Assembly: GCA_046297935.1 (NCBI GenBank)
Contig: JBKBHA010000004.1
Span: forward strand, 124,001-188,000
Length of the DNA stretch: 64,000 nt
Direction: 5' to 3'
DNA from: CAYMZZ01 sp046297935
GTDB taxonomy: Bacteria; Bacteroidota; Bacteroidia; Chitinophagales; Chitinophagaceae
Made by a program: the position numbers and the translations under genes. Numbering within the stretch: the stretch's first letter is position 1; the number at the start of each line of letters is the position of its first letter. Under the pieces are notes generated by a model. That model did not search any database. It was not told the origin of the DNA and saw only the letters and a list, made by a program, of their open reading frames with translations. Shown here piece by piece: positions 53,300-61,074 of this stretch.

Positions 53300-54136
53300 A
53301 TGAACAACAACCAGATTCTAACCGCCTCTTTTCTCGACATCCTCTTCGATGGTCGAAACAAAGAGTACGGAGCTTACGAGCTTCGTCAGTCTTATTCAAA
53401 ACGCGTACGTCTCGCCCTCACCACAGCAATTGTTGTTGCCGGCGGCATCGTATCCATAGCAGCTTTTGCCGGCAAAAGCGATAGAGGGGATATTGATCGC
53501 CAGGAACCCGAAACCATGATTGTCAAATATATTGACGAAGATCCAACTATTGAACCTCCACCGCCGCCTCCGCCACCACCTCCTGCCCAGCCACCAGTGG
53601 AACGAACCATTCAATACACTACCCCCGTACTGGTGGACGAGGAAATAGAAACTCCACCACCTCCAATCGATGAAATTGATAGATCCCGTATTGATCTTCA
53701 AACCCGCGATGGTGTTGATCCCGACAATTTTGTGCGTCCACCAGCCGATCAGCCCGCCGGACAGATTATTGAAGGTCCGCGGAAAAGAGATGATGGAGAC
53801 GATATTTTCACCGACGTATCGGCGCAGGCGGAATTCCCTGGCGGCATAAGTCGGTGGCTAAAATTTCTGGAACGTAATTGCAATGGCCAGGTTGCTTCCG
53901 ATAATGGCGCACCTGAGGGCCGTTACACCGTTGTAATCCGCTTTGTGGTAGATGAGCTGGGCAATGTAAGCAACCTGGTGGCCATGACTCAGCATGGCTA
54001 TGGTATGGAAGATGAAGCGCTGCGCGTCATCAAAAAAGCAGGCAAGGAAAAATGGATCCCTGCCATGCAAAACGGACGCAAGGTAAAAGCCTACAGAAGC
54101 CAGCCGATTGTGTTTGATGTGAAGGCGGAATACTAG
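53300..54136 (+). CDS. tonB: TonB energy-transducing protein 2
   Basis: A 278-residue paralogue of the preceding TonB, with the same layout: cytosolic start DILFDGRNKEYGAYELRQSY, one helix, a proline spacer (PTIEPPPPPPPPPPAQPPVE) and a TonB domain (GISRWLKFLERNCNGQVASDNGAPEGRYTVVIRFVVDELG, NGRKVKAYRSQPIVFDV). Local duplication of tonB is the simplest explanation. It is separated from the first by a terminator and a repeat cluster, so it may be expressed separately. It has no ExbB/ExbD of its own. Confidence 0.93.
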   Translation: MNNNQILTASFLDILFDGRNKEYGAYELRQSYSKRVRLALTTAIVVAGGIVSIAAFAGKSDRGDIDRQEPETMIVKYIDEDPTIEPPPPPPPPPPAQPPVERTIQYTTPVLVDEEIETPPPPIDEIDRSRIDLQTRDGVDPDNFVRPPADQPAGQIIEGPRKRDDGDDIFTDVSAQAEFPGGISRWLKFLERNCNGQVASDNGAPEGRYTVVIRFVVDELGNVSNLVAMTQHGYGMEDEALRVIKKAGKEKWIPAMQNGRKVKAYRSQPIVFDVKAEY

Positions 54137-54137
54137 G

Positions 54138-54205
54138 GATTGTTGAATTGTTGAATTGTTGAGTTGTTGACCTGCCTGCCGGCAGGCAGGGTTGTTGAGT
54201 TGTGT
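54138..54205. repeat. Composite repeat: TTGTTGAATTG units around a 20-bp palindrome
   Basis: TTGTTGAATTGTTGAATTG precedes CCTGCCTGCCGGCAGGCAGG (54171-54190), which is followed by GTTGTTGAGTTGTG. This is the same composite as at 17681-17730, here directly after the second tonB stop. Confidence 0.8.
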
Positions 54206-54220
54206 TGGATACGCGTTAAA

Positions 54221-54352
54221 ATCTGCGTAAATCTGTGGGATAATCTGTGTCATCTGTGGGAACAGAAAACCATTTACGGTTCGCGTGCTTCAAATCAGTA
54301 CAGCAGTTCTGTTCCCACAGATGACACAGATTTATGCGCAGATTTGCACAGA
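54221..54352. repeat. ATCTGTG-type cluster with a 26-bp perfect inverted repeat
   Basis: The arms 54242-54267 and 54307-54332 are exact reverse complements over 26 bases (both contain ATCTGTGGGAACAGAA in one orientation), with a 39-base loop. Further ATCTGCG/ATCTGTG units flank it on both sides. Same family as 53016-53203. Confidence 0.8.
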
Positions 54353-54395
54353 TCAGGTTACGAGAGGGCTTTAGCAAATAAGACCGTTTTTGCAT

Positions 54396-54403
54396 TAATT
54401 TTG
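54396..54403 (+). promoter_or_regulatory. -7 box of mnmE
   Basis: TAATTTTG is a perfect TAnnTTTG match; a weak TTAG lies at 54371-54374, 21 bases upstream. Transcription would begin near 54410, so the mnmE start codon must lie beyond that point. Confidence 0.5.
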
Positions 54404-54420
54404 CAGCGCCACTTAAGGAT

Positions 54421-54464
54421 CAACAACCAAACAATTCAACAATTCAACAACTCAACAATTCAAC
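54421..54464. repeat. CAATTCAA tandem tract at the mnmE start
   Basis: CAACAACCAAACAATTCAAC and four further CAATTCAA/CAACTCAA units run up to the first conserved mnmE codons. They are the inverse of the TTGAATTG units at 54138-54205. Confidence 0.8.
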
Positions 54465-55830
54465 CACCTGGGACGATACCATCGTCGCTCTTGCAACTGC
54501 TCCCGGCATCGGTGCCATAGCTGTTATAAGGCTGAGTGGTCCCGATGCTTTTGGTATTGCCAATCGGCTTTTTCCATCGAAAGATATTGAGTCGGCACCT
54601 TCGCATACCGTGCATGTGGGCATGCTGGTAGAGGAGGGGCGGCCCCTCGATGAGGTGGTGTTAAGTTTGTTTAGAGGTCCGCGTTCCTATACGGGCGAAC
54701 ATGTGGTAGAGATCAGTTGTCATGGTTCACCCTATATACAGGAGCAGATCATTGGAGCCTGCATCCGCGCTGGTGCCCGCCTGGCCAAGCCTGGGGAATT
54801 TACTCAGCGTGCATTTTTAAATGGTAAAATGGATCTGGCTCAGGCCGAAGCCGTGGCTGATTTGATTGCCAGCAATACTCAATCCTCACAGCGCGCTGCC
54901 TTGCACGCCATGCGTGGCGGGTTTAGCCAGCAACTCCGCGAGCTGCGCGATCGGCTGATCCGTTTTTCGGCTCTCATTGAACTCGAGCTCGATTTTTCGC
55001 AGGAGGATGTAGAGTTTGCCGACCGCGGTGCCTTTTATGCCCTCATTACCGAGCTTGATACAATGACCAGGCAACTACTCGATTCTTTCCGACTTGGTAA
55101 CGTGATCCGCAATGGTGTGAGCGTTGCTATCATCGGTAAGCCCAATGCCGGCAAAAGCACCCTGCTCAATGCCCTGCTGCAGGAAGAACGCGCCATAGTG
55201 AGCGATATACCAGGCACCACCCGCGACACGATCGAGGAAGTGTTGAATATCGACGGCATTTTGTTTCGACTGATAGACACCGCCGGCATCCGACAGCATA
55301 CCGACGACCGCATTGAGAGTGCCGGCATGGAGCGCAGTCTCGACAAAATGCGCCGTGCCGACCTGGTGATTTACCTGTTCGATGTTGGCGACGATATCGC
55401 CGACTTACAGCACTGGCATCAGTTGCTTGAAAAGGAAGGCATCAACTACCTCCTCGCCGGCAACAAAATCGATCAGGAAGGCGAATCAGCTGCCCGGCAG
55501 AAATACGCCGCATTTGATCATCTCGTCCTGCTGTCCGCCAAATCGCAGCAGCACCTCGAATTATTGCGCGAGCGCATGGTAGATGCCGTACTCGCCGGCC
55601 AGGTGCAAACCGAAAGCAGCATCGTCACCAATGCCCGCCATTATCATGCCCTAAGAGAAGTAGAAAAATCGCTCAACGATATCCGTACCGGCCTCAACAT
55701 CCTGCTCCCCGGCGACCTGCTCGCCCTCGACATCCGCCGCTGCCTCCACTACCTCGGCGAAATCACCGGCGAAGTGAATAATGAGGAGATGCTGGATTAT
55801 ATATTTTCGAAGTTTTGTATTGGGAAGTGA
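54442..55830 (+). CDS. mnmE: tRNA modification GTPase MnmE, non-standard start
   Basis: A GTPase that with MnmG modifies U34 of tRNAs. The conserved N terminus (DDTIVALATAPGIGAIAVIRLSG) is encoded from 54472 in the same frame as the rest, but no ATG, GTG or TTG precedes it back to the stop at 54379. The coordinate given (ATT 54442) is a guess. The first in-frame ATG, 54610, would remove about 47 conserved residues of the folate-binding domain. Later motifs are intact: GEFTQRAFLNGKMDLAQAEA, the P-loop IIGKPNAGKSTLLNAL, DTAGIR, NKID, and the C-terminal FSKFCIGK with the catalytic Cys. Confidence 0.9.
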   Translation: MQQLNNSTTWDDTIVALATAPGIGAIAVIRLSGPDAFGIANRLFPSKDIESAPSHTVHVGMLVEEGRPLDEVVLSLFRGPRSYTGEHVVEISCHGSPYIQEQIIGACIRAGARLAKPGEFTQRAFLNGKMDLAQAEAVADLIASNTQSSQRAALHAMRGGFSQQLRELRDRLIRFSALIELELDFSQEDVEFADRGAFYALITELDTMTRQLLDSFRLGNVIRNGVSVAIIGKPNAGKSTLLNALLQEERAIVSDIPGTTRDTIEEVLNIDGILFRLIDTAGIRQHTDDRIESAGMERSLDKMRRADLVIYLFDVGDDIADLQHWHQLLEKEGINYLLAGNKIDQEGESAARQKYAAFDHLVLLSAKSQQHLELLRERMVDAVLAGQVQTESSIVTNARHYHALREVEKSLNDIRTGLNILLPGDLLALDIRRCLHYLGEITGEVNNEEMLDYIFSKFCIGK

Positions 55831-55912
55831 TTTTGTTTGTTCTTGTTTACCGTTTATTTGCTTTTGTTTGATTTTTAGTGAATTGTCTCACTATTTCCGG
55901 CCGTTGTTTGCA

Positions 55913-55957
55913 CTTACTTGTCTTTAGTTGCTCTTTTTTCGGCGGTTTTTGTTGCCC
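55913..55957. repeat. Left copy of direct repeat bounding the defence island
   Basis: CTTACTTGTCTTT at 55913-55925 and TTTTTGTTGCCC at 55946-55957 recur with identical spacing at 62223-62267. Over 47 aligned positions I count about 34 matches. It may be an att-like site or the remnant of a recombinase gene end. Confidence 0.5.
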
Positions 55958-56467
55958 AGTTGTTGCCCAAATTGATAATTTGTTGCCCTGACTATGTAAG
56001 AACTGTTAACAAAGCTAAAGCAAGCCTAACGGCGGAACGACAAGGCTAATTCGACCCACATTAAGGCCTGCTAGTGTGTGTAATTGGACTGACTTTTTGC
56101 CTTGATTACGGCAGAAGGACCTAGGACAGGAAATATTGTCACTTAGCAATGCCAATAGTTATTTTAGTCAATAAAACGCCTAAAATTGCGATTGCAGTTA
56201 GTAGAGTTAGCTAAATAATTTAGAATGTTATAGTTATGTTAATGACAATTCTCGAGTCACATAACTACCGCTAAATAATGGGCTGCCAAATTTTCTCATC
56301 TCAACGCATGGCATAATAGTAGCCCAAAAAACCTATGCATTGTGAACATTGGTTCAAATCCCTTAGAGGGGACTTAGTTTAGCGACTGCAAAGGTAAGGA
56401 CAAATCGTGTACCGAAAACACCATCCCTCCTTCTTTTCCCTCTATCATGGAATTGATCACAGTAAAT

Positions 56468-56485
56468 CCCGGCGTAGTTGCCGGG
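56468..56485 (+). promoter_or_regulatory. Hairpin upstream of the CBASS operon
   Basis: CCCGGC - GTAGTT - GCCGGG, a perfect 6-bp GC stem in otherwise AT-rich sequence, 30 bases before the first start codon. It may be a leader hairpin or the end of an upstream transcript; there is no T-run. Confidence 0.4.
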
Positions 56486-56515
56486 GAGTAATTCATGGTT
56501 TTAAAATTATAAAAA

Positions 56516-57460
56516 ATGGGAAAAGACAAAAACAAACATCTCAAGTGTGTACTGAAATCACACAACATTGAGAACAACGAATCCTTAATGACTGCTTACC
56601 GTGCTAAACGAGATGAGGTAAGGGAAGATATGAAAGAAAGGTATAAAGGGAGGATATACCGTATTATTCATTCTGGCTCCTACAAAAAAGGAACTGCAGT
56701 TAATATCAAGTTTGATATGGATATCGTCATTCCATTCAAAAAGAATGAGGATACACTGGAGAACTTGTATAATGACTTGTATGACTACTTTGATAAAGAA
56801 TACAGAAATAAAGATAATTCGTTGCTATCTGTCAAAAAGCAAAAAGTAGCAATCGGGCTTGAATTCTGGGTGGATGGACATACTCTTGACCTAGACATAG
56901 TACCGGGGAGAGAAATTGACGATTATGAAGAAGATGGTGATTTGAACCTTTACGTGAATGAGCAAATGGGAAGTTTTAAGAAGTCTTCCTACATTAAAAC
57001 CAATATCCAGAAACAAATTGATCATATCCGGGATACTTCGGAGGCCAGAGATGTGATCAAAGAACTGAAAGTCTGGAAAAGAAGAAATAATGGCCAGATC
57101 AAATCATTTGTCATTGAGCTAATAAGTATTAAAGCACTTGATGGATACAAGGGTGATAATGATCCTTGGTCGAAATTGAAGTATGTGTTAGAATACATAC
57201 GTGATAATATAAAAACAGTGAGCCTGGTTGACCCGGGTAATTCAAACAATATAGTAAGCGAAACCCTTGAGAGTTATCAAAAGGATTCTATTTCAGATAC
57301 AATGAAATGGATGCTGCAAAATATTGAAGCGAATGATCAGAGAATTGAGGACTATTTTCCTGTTAACAGTGAGTTCCCCTGTGAAGATGATAAAGCATCT
57401 GCTTATGTGGTAGGAGGCGCGGTTAAACCGGACAGATTAAACAACGAGGACTTTGGATAA
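56516..57460 (+). CDS. CBASS cyclic-oligonucleotide synthase (CD-NTase, cGAS/DncV-like)
   Basis: A 314-residue nucleotidyltransferase of the polymerase-beta fold. The active site is HSGSYKKGTAV (Gly54-Ser55), FDMDIVIPF with Asp67 and Asp69, and LDLDIVPG with a third carboxylate (Asp125 or Asp127). The helical half has KVWKRRNNGQIKSFVIELIS, the OAS-like substrate-binding pattern. In CBASS such enzymes make a cyclic di- or trinucleotide after phage infection and so trigger an effector. The protein ends in Gly (NNEDFG), as needed for C-terminal conjugation by the adjacent Cap2. First gene of six; its stop overlaps the next start. The nucleotide product cannot be told. Confidence 0.9.
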   Translation: MGKDKNKHLKCVLKSHNIENNESLMTAYRAKRDEVREDMKERYKGRIYRIIHSGSYKKGTAVNIKFDMDIVIPFKKNEDTLENLYNDLYDYFDKEYRNKDNSLLSVKKQKVAIGLEFWVDGHTLDLDIVPGREIDDYEEDGDLNLYVNEQMGSFKKSSYIKTNIQKQIDHIRDTSEARDVIKELKVWKRRNNGQIKSFVIELISIKALDGYKGDNDPWSKLKYVLEYIRDNIKTVSLVDPGNSNNIVSETLESYQKDSISDTMKWMLQNIEANDQRIEDYFPVNSEFPCEDDKASAYVVGGAVKPDRLNNEDFG

Positions 57461-59087
57461 GCAAGAAGTTGAACTGGTAAATGCGATCATTCAATCAAAA
57501 CCCTGGTTACGGCTCACCAATGAAATTGATGAGGGTGCCGATAAAACTTTTCATGAGGGGAAAATTGAGATTGATACTGCAAAAGGTGTTCTGAAGCTTG
57601 ATGTAAGAATCACCCCTGATTTCCCATTGTCAAAGATCGAGTTTATCTGCACCAGCCATAAAGGAATAGATCATGAAATGCTGAACGGGCTGCTGTGTCT
57701 GAATGCAGCACCAGCGAAGGAGTTAAAGGACCGGTTGGAACTTGAACTGGAGAAGCTGCAATGGTGGACAGATAAGTATTTTGTAAAAGAAGAAAAAGAT
57801 GATCATTTTGAATATTACCAATTTCATAGGCAAAGTAATATTCAGATGTTGTTTGAGGAAGATCAGGAAAAGCCACTGCCGAAATCCAGGCAAGGTAGAT
57901 TTTCATATGGCTCTTTGAATGAACTCAAAATAGGAGAAAAGGTCTATCATGCCTGGATAGCTGGTGATATCGGAGGACGGAAAAGCAGGTGGTCAAAATT
58001 TTATCAGCAAATGAGCGATGGACCATTCAAAGGGTTATGGCTGCTATTATCCGGGCCTCCCATCATACAAGGCCGGCAAACAATTGAAAAATGGGAAGAC
58101 TTATTAAAATTGCTGACGCCGACACAGACTCAGTTTATCTATGACGAGCACAAGAAAATAAAAGGTAATTCATCATACGAGAATTTTTTTTTGATATTGG
58201 TGGGCTATGAGATTGAGGAAAAAAACGGAAAAGAACTGCATTGGGATATGATACAGGTGCCTTATGCTGATTTCCCGTACAGCAGTCAAAAAGTCGGGCC
58301 AGGAAAATATGGACCTTTAGATCTTGGTAAAGAGGTATCATGGTGCAAGACATCGAATGCAAGCTATCAACGATTATTTGGCCGTGGTAAATTATCAAAC
58401 AAGCTAACCGAAGGTAAAATACTGATAGCAGGAACGGGAGCAATAGGCAGTTCACTTTTTTTGGCCCTTGTAAGAGGTGGCTGCAAGGAGATTGAAATAA
58501 GTGATTTTGATGATATTGACCCGGGAAATATCTGCAGGGGACAATTTTCATTTAAAGAATCCCACAAGCCAAAAATAAGCGAGCTGTATAATGAAGCGCA
58601 CGCTATATCGCCCTATGTCAATGTTAACATAGGCTTCGGGGTTATTGCGATTCGACAAAGCAATAAAGTTTATCCGGCTTTGAAAAAAAAGCTTATGCGG
58701 TTTGATTACATTTTTGATTGTACCACGGATAAATATCTTTCAATAATGCTGGATGAAATGGCGCTAAGGGGGCAGATCATCAATCTGTCTATTTCAGATA
58801 AAGCAAATCAGTTTGTAGTCATTACCGGGAATGGGAACATACATACGACGAAAAGTAATTTGTACGACAGAATTTCGCGTGGAAAGGCTGAGACTTTTTT
58901 TGTGGCAACAGGTTGCTGGCATCCTACTTTCCAGGCAAACTATGCCGAAATAAATGCCGGATTGATGTACGCATTAAATGAAATAAACCAGAAGCTGGAA
59001 ACCGGTGAGGGAATTCGAAGTTTTTTTATCAGTAAAACCCTGAATGCAACAAAGTCTTTAACCTATGAAATAAGCTATAATGTTTAG
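57453..59087 (+). CDS. cap2: CBASS Cap2: E2-E1 ubiquitin-transfer-like protein
   Basis: A 544-residue fusion. The N-terminal part (about 1-150) looks like a bacterial E2 domain; the likely catalytic Cys is Cys82 in MLNGLLCLNAAPA. A linker region follows, then an E1/ThiF adenylation domain from about residue 320 with the nucleotide loop IAGTGAIGSSLFLALVRGG and the acidic DFDDIDPGNICRGQF. The E1 Cys is Cys488 in VATGCWHPTFQANYAE. In type II CBASS, Cap2 links the C terminus of the cyclase to target molecules and raises its activity. TTG 57453 overlaps the cyclase stop by eight bases; no ATG lies near. Confidence 0.9.
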   Translation: MDKQEVELVNAIIQSKPWLRLTNEIDEGADKTFHEGKIEIDTAKGVLKLDVRITPDFPLSKIEFICTSHKGIDHEMLNGLLCLNAAPAKELKDRLELELEKLQWWTDKYFVKEEKDDHFEYYQFHRQSNIQMLFEEDQEKPLPKSRQGRFSYGSLNELKIGEKVYHAWIAGDIGGRKSRWSKFYQQMSDGPFKGLWLLLSGPPIIQGRQTIEKWEDLLKLLTPTQTQFIYDEHKKIKGNSSYENFFLILVGYEIEEKNGKELHWDMIQVPYADFPYSSQKVGPGKYGPLDLGKEVSWCKTSNASYQRLFGRGKLSNKLTEGKILIAGTGAIGSSLFLALVRGGCKEIEISDFDDIDPGNICRGQFSFKESHKPKISELYNEAHAISPYVNVNIGFGVIAIRQSNKVYPALKKKLMRFDYIFDCTTDKYLSIMLDEMALRGQIINLSISDKANQFVVITGNGNIHTTKSNLYDRISRGKAETFFVATGCWHPTFQANYAEINAGLMYALNEINQKLETGEGIRSFFISKTLNATKSLTYEISYNV

Positions 59088-59562
59088 GGAATACAAAAAT
59101 AAAGATGGGCTTTGTGTATTAGTACCCGACAAAATATTTGATGACGTTAAAAGATATATCGTAAACCATTATCCCAATGAATGCGGTGGTGTTTTCGTTG
59201 GCAAGATAGAAGGAGATACTGCAACAATTGAGAAAATGATGGTGCCGCAGCGTTTCAGAAGCACCCCTTTGTTCTTTACCCGGATTGCCGACTTTATCAA
59301 TAAATGGCTGGTTAGGGTGTTTAAGCAATCGAACGGGGAAACTATATACCTGGGAGAATGGCATTCGCATCCAAACGGAAGGCCTTATGCCAGTACAACA
59401 GATTTCAATAGTATGAGAAAAATTGCAGCAAATACCGATGTACGAATAGAAACTCCGTTGCTTTTAATAGTAGGTTATAACGGATCGCTCTTTGAGGAAC
59501 GATTTTACATTTATCACAATCAAAAATTAATTCCTTATGAGAAAAAAGAAGGGACTCGATAA
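59080..59562 (+). CDS. cap3: CBASS Cap3: JAB/JAMM isopeptidase
   Basis: A 160-residue metalloprotease of the MPN+/JAMM fold. The zinc motif is complete: Glu34 in NECGGVFVG, His95 and His97 in GEWHSHPNGRPYASTTD, with Ser105 and Asp108. Cap3 proteins remove the conjugates made by Cap2 and so limit cyclase activation. The start overlaps the cap2 stop by eight bases and the next gene starts inside its end. Confidence 0.92.
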   Translation: MFREYKNKDGLCVLVPDKIFDDVKRYIVNHYPNECGGVFVGKIEGDTATIEKMMVPQRFRSTPLFFTRIADFINKWLVRVFKQSNGETIYLGEWHSHPNGRPYASTTDFNSMRKIAANTDVRIETPLLLIVGYNGSLFEERFYIYHNQKLIPYEKKEGTR

Positions 59563-60310
59563 AGTAGATATGCAGCAAATGTTCATGGATCTGCAGTCTA
59601 CCATGATCAGTAAGCTAAAAACATTCAGAAAAAATATCAAACACCCTGTTGATAAAGGGGACGGATCAGAAGCTATCTGGATAAAATTCTTTAGCCAGTA
59701 TCTGCCAAAACGTTATTCTGTTGCAAAGGCTACTATTATTGACCATCTTGGGAACACAAGTCAACAAATTGACGTAGTGATTTACGATAGTCAATACACT
59801 CCTTTTATTTTTAATGAAGAGGGAACTGTATATATACCTGCTGAAAGTGTATATGCAGTTTTTGAGGCAAAACAAGAAATAACTAAAGGGCTTGTGAGTT
59901 ATGCCGGAGAAAAAATATCCAGCGTCAGGAGGTTACAGAAAACGTCAGCCCCGATAATTGACAAAGGTACAATTAGGCCGGCAGCTCAAGTATTTACCAC
60001 ACTCGGTGGCTTTCTTTGTTTGGAAAATGGCTGGAAAGACTCCATAAAGGAGAATAACCATTTTGAGAAAATTGTGCAGAAATCTTCTGCGGAAGAGTTA
60101 ATTAATATCGGTTGCGTGTTGAATGATCGATCTTTTGTTACGAAAGTGGATAAAAAGGATGAATTGAACCCATCAATAAATATTCATTATAGTACAAAAG
60201 GAGAAAGCCTAATTTTCTTTTTTTTAAAACTTGTATCGGAACTGCAAAAACTAGGAACTGTTAGAGCAATTGATTTAAATAAATATATTGATCAGTTAAA
60301 ATCACAATAA
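59537..60310 (+). CDS. DUF6602-like protein, probable PD-(D/E)XK-type nuclease
   Basis: A 257-residue protein. The stretch KGDGSEAIWIKFFSQYLPKR, SQQIDVVIYD and AESVYAVFEAKQEI fits the DUF6602 pattern as I recall it. It also supplies Glu45, Asp79 and Glu110-x-Lys112, a plausible PD-(D/E)XK nuclease core. The C-terminal half (from about 150) has no recognised domain; it might bind a signal nucleotide or a partner. It overlaps cap3 by 26 bases and abuts the next gene, so it belongs to the operon. A role as CBASS effector is inference. Confidence 0.7.
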   Translation: MRKKKGLDKVDMQQMFMDLQSTMISKLKTFRKNIKHPVDKGDGSEAIWIKFFSQYLPKRYSVAKATIIDHLGNTSQQIDVVIYDSQYTPFIFNEEGTVYIPAESVYAVFEAKQEITKGLVSYAGEKISSVRRLQKTSAPIIDKGTIRPAAQVFTTLGGFLCLENGWKDSIKENNHFEKIVQKSSAEELINIGCVLNDRSFVTKVDKKDELNPSINIHYSTKGESLIFFFLKLVSELQKLGTVRAIDLNKYIDQLKSQ

Positions 60311-61074
60311 TGAGTGCTTGTAAGATATATGATTCCAGTCCATCTAACTGGGAAGAGTTGCAGAGGTTTACTGCTCATATTTTATCAGAATGCGGATTTG
60401 ATACTGAAATCGAAAAGGAAATAGAAACAGTAAGAGGAAAAGTTGAGGTAGATGTATATGCTGAAAGTAAAACGGCTTTTGAATCGAAAATAATTTTTGA
60501 GTGCAAGTATTGGCAATCAACTATTCCGCAAACTGTAATCCATGCCTTCAGAACGATTATCAATGACTCCGGAGCGGATCACGGTTACATTATTTCTAAA
60601 GCTGGCTTTCAAAAGGGAGCTTATGAAGCGTCTTCCAAGTCAAATATATCTATTTTAGATTGGGGTCAGTTTCAAGAGAGATTTAAAATGGAGTGGCTCA
60701 GGCAGGTAATAGAACGTAATTATAAGACCGGACGGGAACTAATGCGATTGAGTCATGATATTGTTACAGCGTGGCATAATGGGTTGTTACGATTTGATGA
60801 TGCAGAAATGACTGATTTTTATGAGAAAAAGGAGTCAGATTTTAATTTCTTTACTTTTAAAGAGCATTATCTTGATATAGAGAACTATGAAATTTCATAT
60901 GCCCAAATTGATAGCAGTATCAGCAGTTTCCAAAGAAGGCAATCTGTAAGCTTTGCATCATACAGAGATTTTTTTAATACTATACATTCAGAATGCACTG
61001 AAATTATTGATGGCTGGAAAACACTTCTTTCAGGCATAAAGGGTCATCTGTTAAATACTAAATCACTGAAATGA
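60310..61074 (+). CDS. Mrr-like restriction endonuclease-fold protein
   Basis: A 254-residue protein. Residues about 10-120 form an Mrr_cat-like nuclease domain: NWEELQRFTAHILSECGFDTE, then VEVDVYAES with Asp48, IIFECKYW with Glu64 and Lys66 (D...E-x-K), and ADHGYIISKAGFQKGAYEAS, the typical Mrr ending. The C-terminal half (130-254) is helical-looking and unassigned; it has no SAVED or other known cyclic-nucleotide sensor that I can recognise. ATG overlaps the previous stop by one base (ATAATG). Likely a DNA-cleaving effector or ancillary nuclease. Confidence 0.78.
   Translation: MSACKIYDSSPSNWEELQRFTAHILSECGFDTEIEKEIETVRGKVEVDVYAESKTAFESKIIFECKYWQSTIPQTVIHAFRTIINDSGADHGYIISKAGFQKGAYEASSKSNISILDWGQFQERFKMEWLRQVIERNYKTGRELMRLSHDIVTAWHNGLLRFDDAEMTDFYEKKESDFNFFTFKEHYLDIENYEISYAQIDSSISSFQRRQSVSFASYRDFFNTIHSECTEIIDGWKTLLSGIKGHLLNTKSLK

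Larger units (their letters stand above)
55831..56515. other. Gene-free left border of the AT-rich island
   Basis: This 685-base gap between mnmE and the first defence gene has no supported gene. It contains a T/G-rich stretch with GTTGCCC repeated three times (55951-55988), the left direct repeat, a degenerate tRNA T-arm-like string GGTTCAAATCCC (from 56352), and a hairpin at 56468-56485. The composition turns AT-rich from about 55980. Confidence 0.6.

Noticed and set aside
53016..54352. Possible CRISPR arrays made of ATCTGTG repeats
   Set aside because: Units are too short, irregularly spaced and occur in both orientations, with no constant-length spacers and no cas genes nearby.
56350..56376. 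tRNA-like string GGTTCAAATCCC before the defence operon
   Set aside because: It looks like a T-arm loop, but its stem does not pair over five bases and no matching acceptor strand or anticodon arm is found upstream. At most a remnant of an attachment site.
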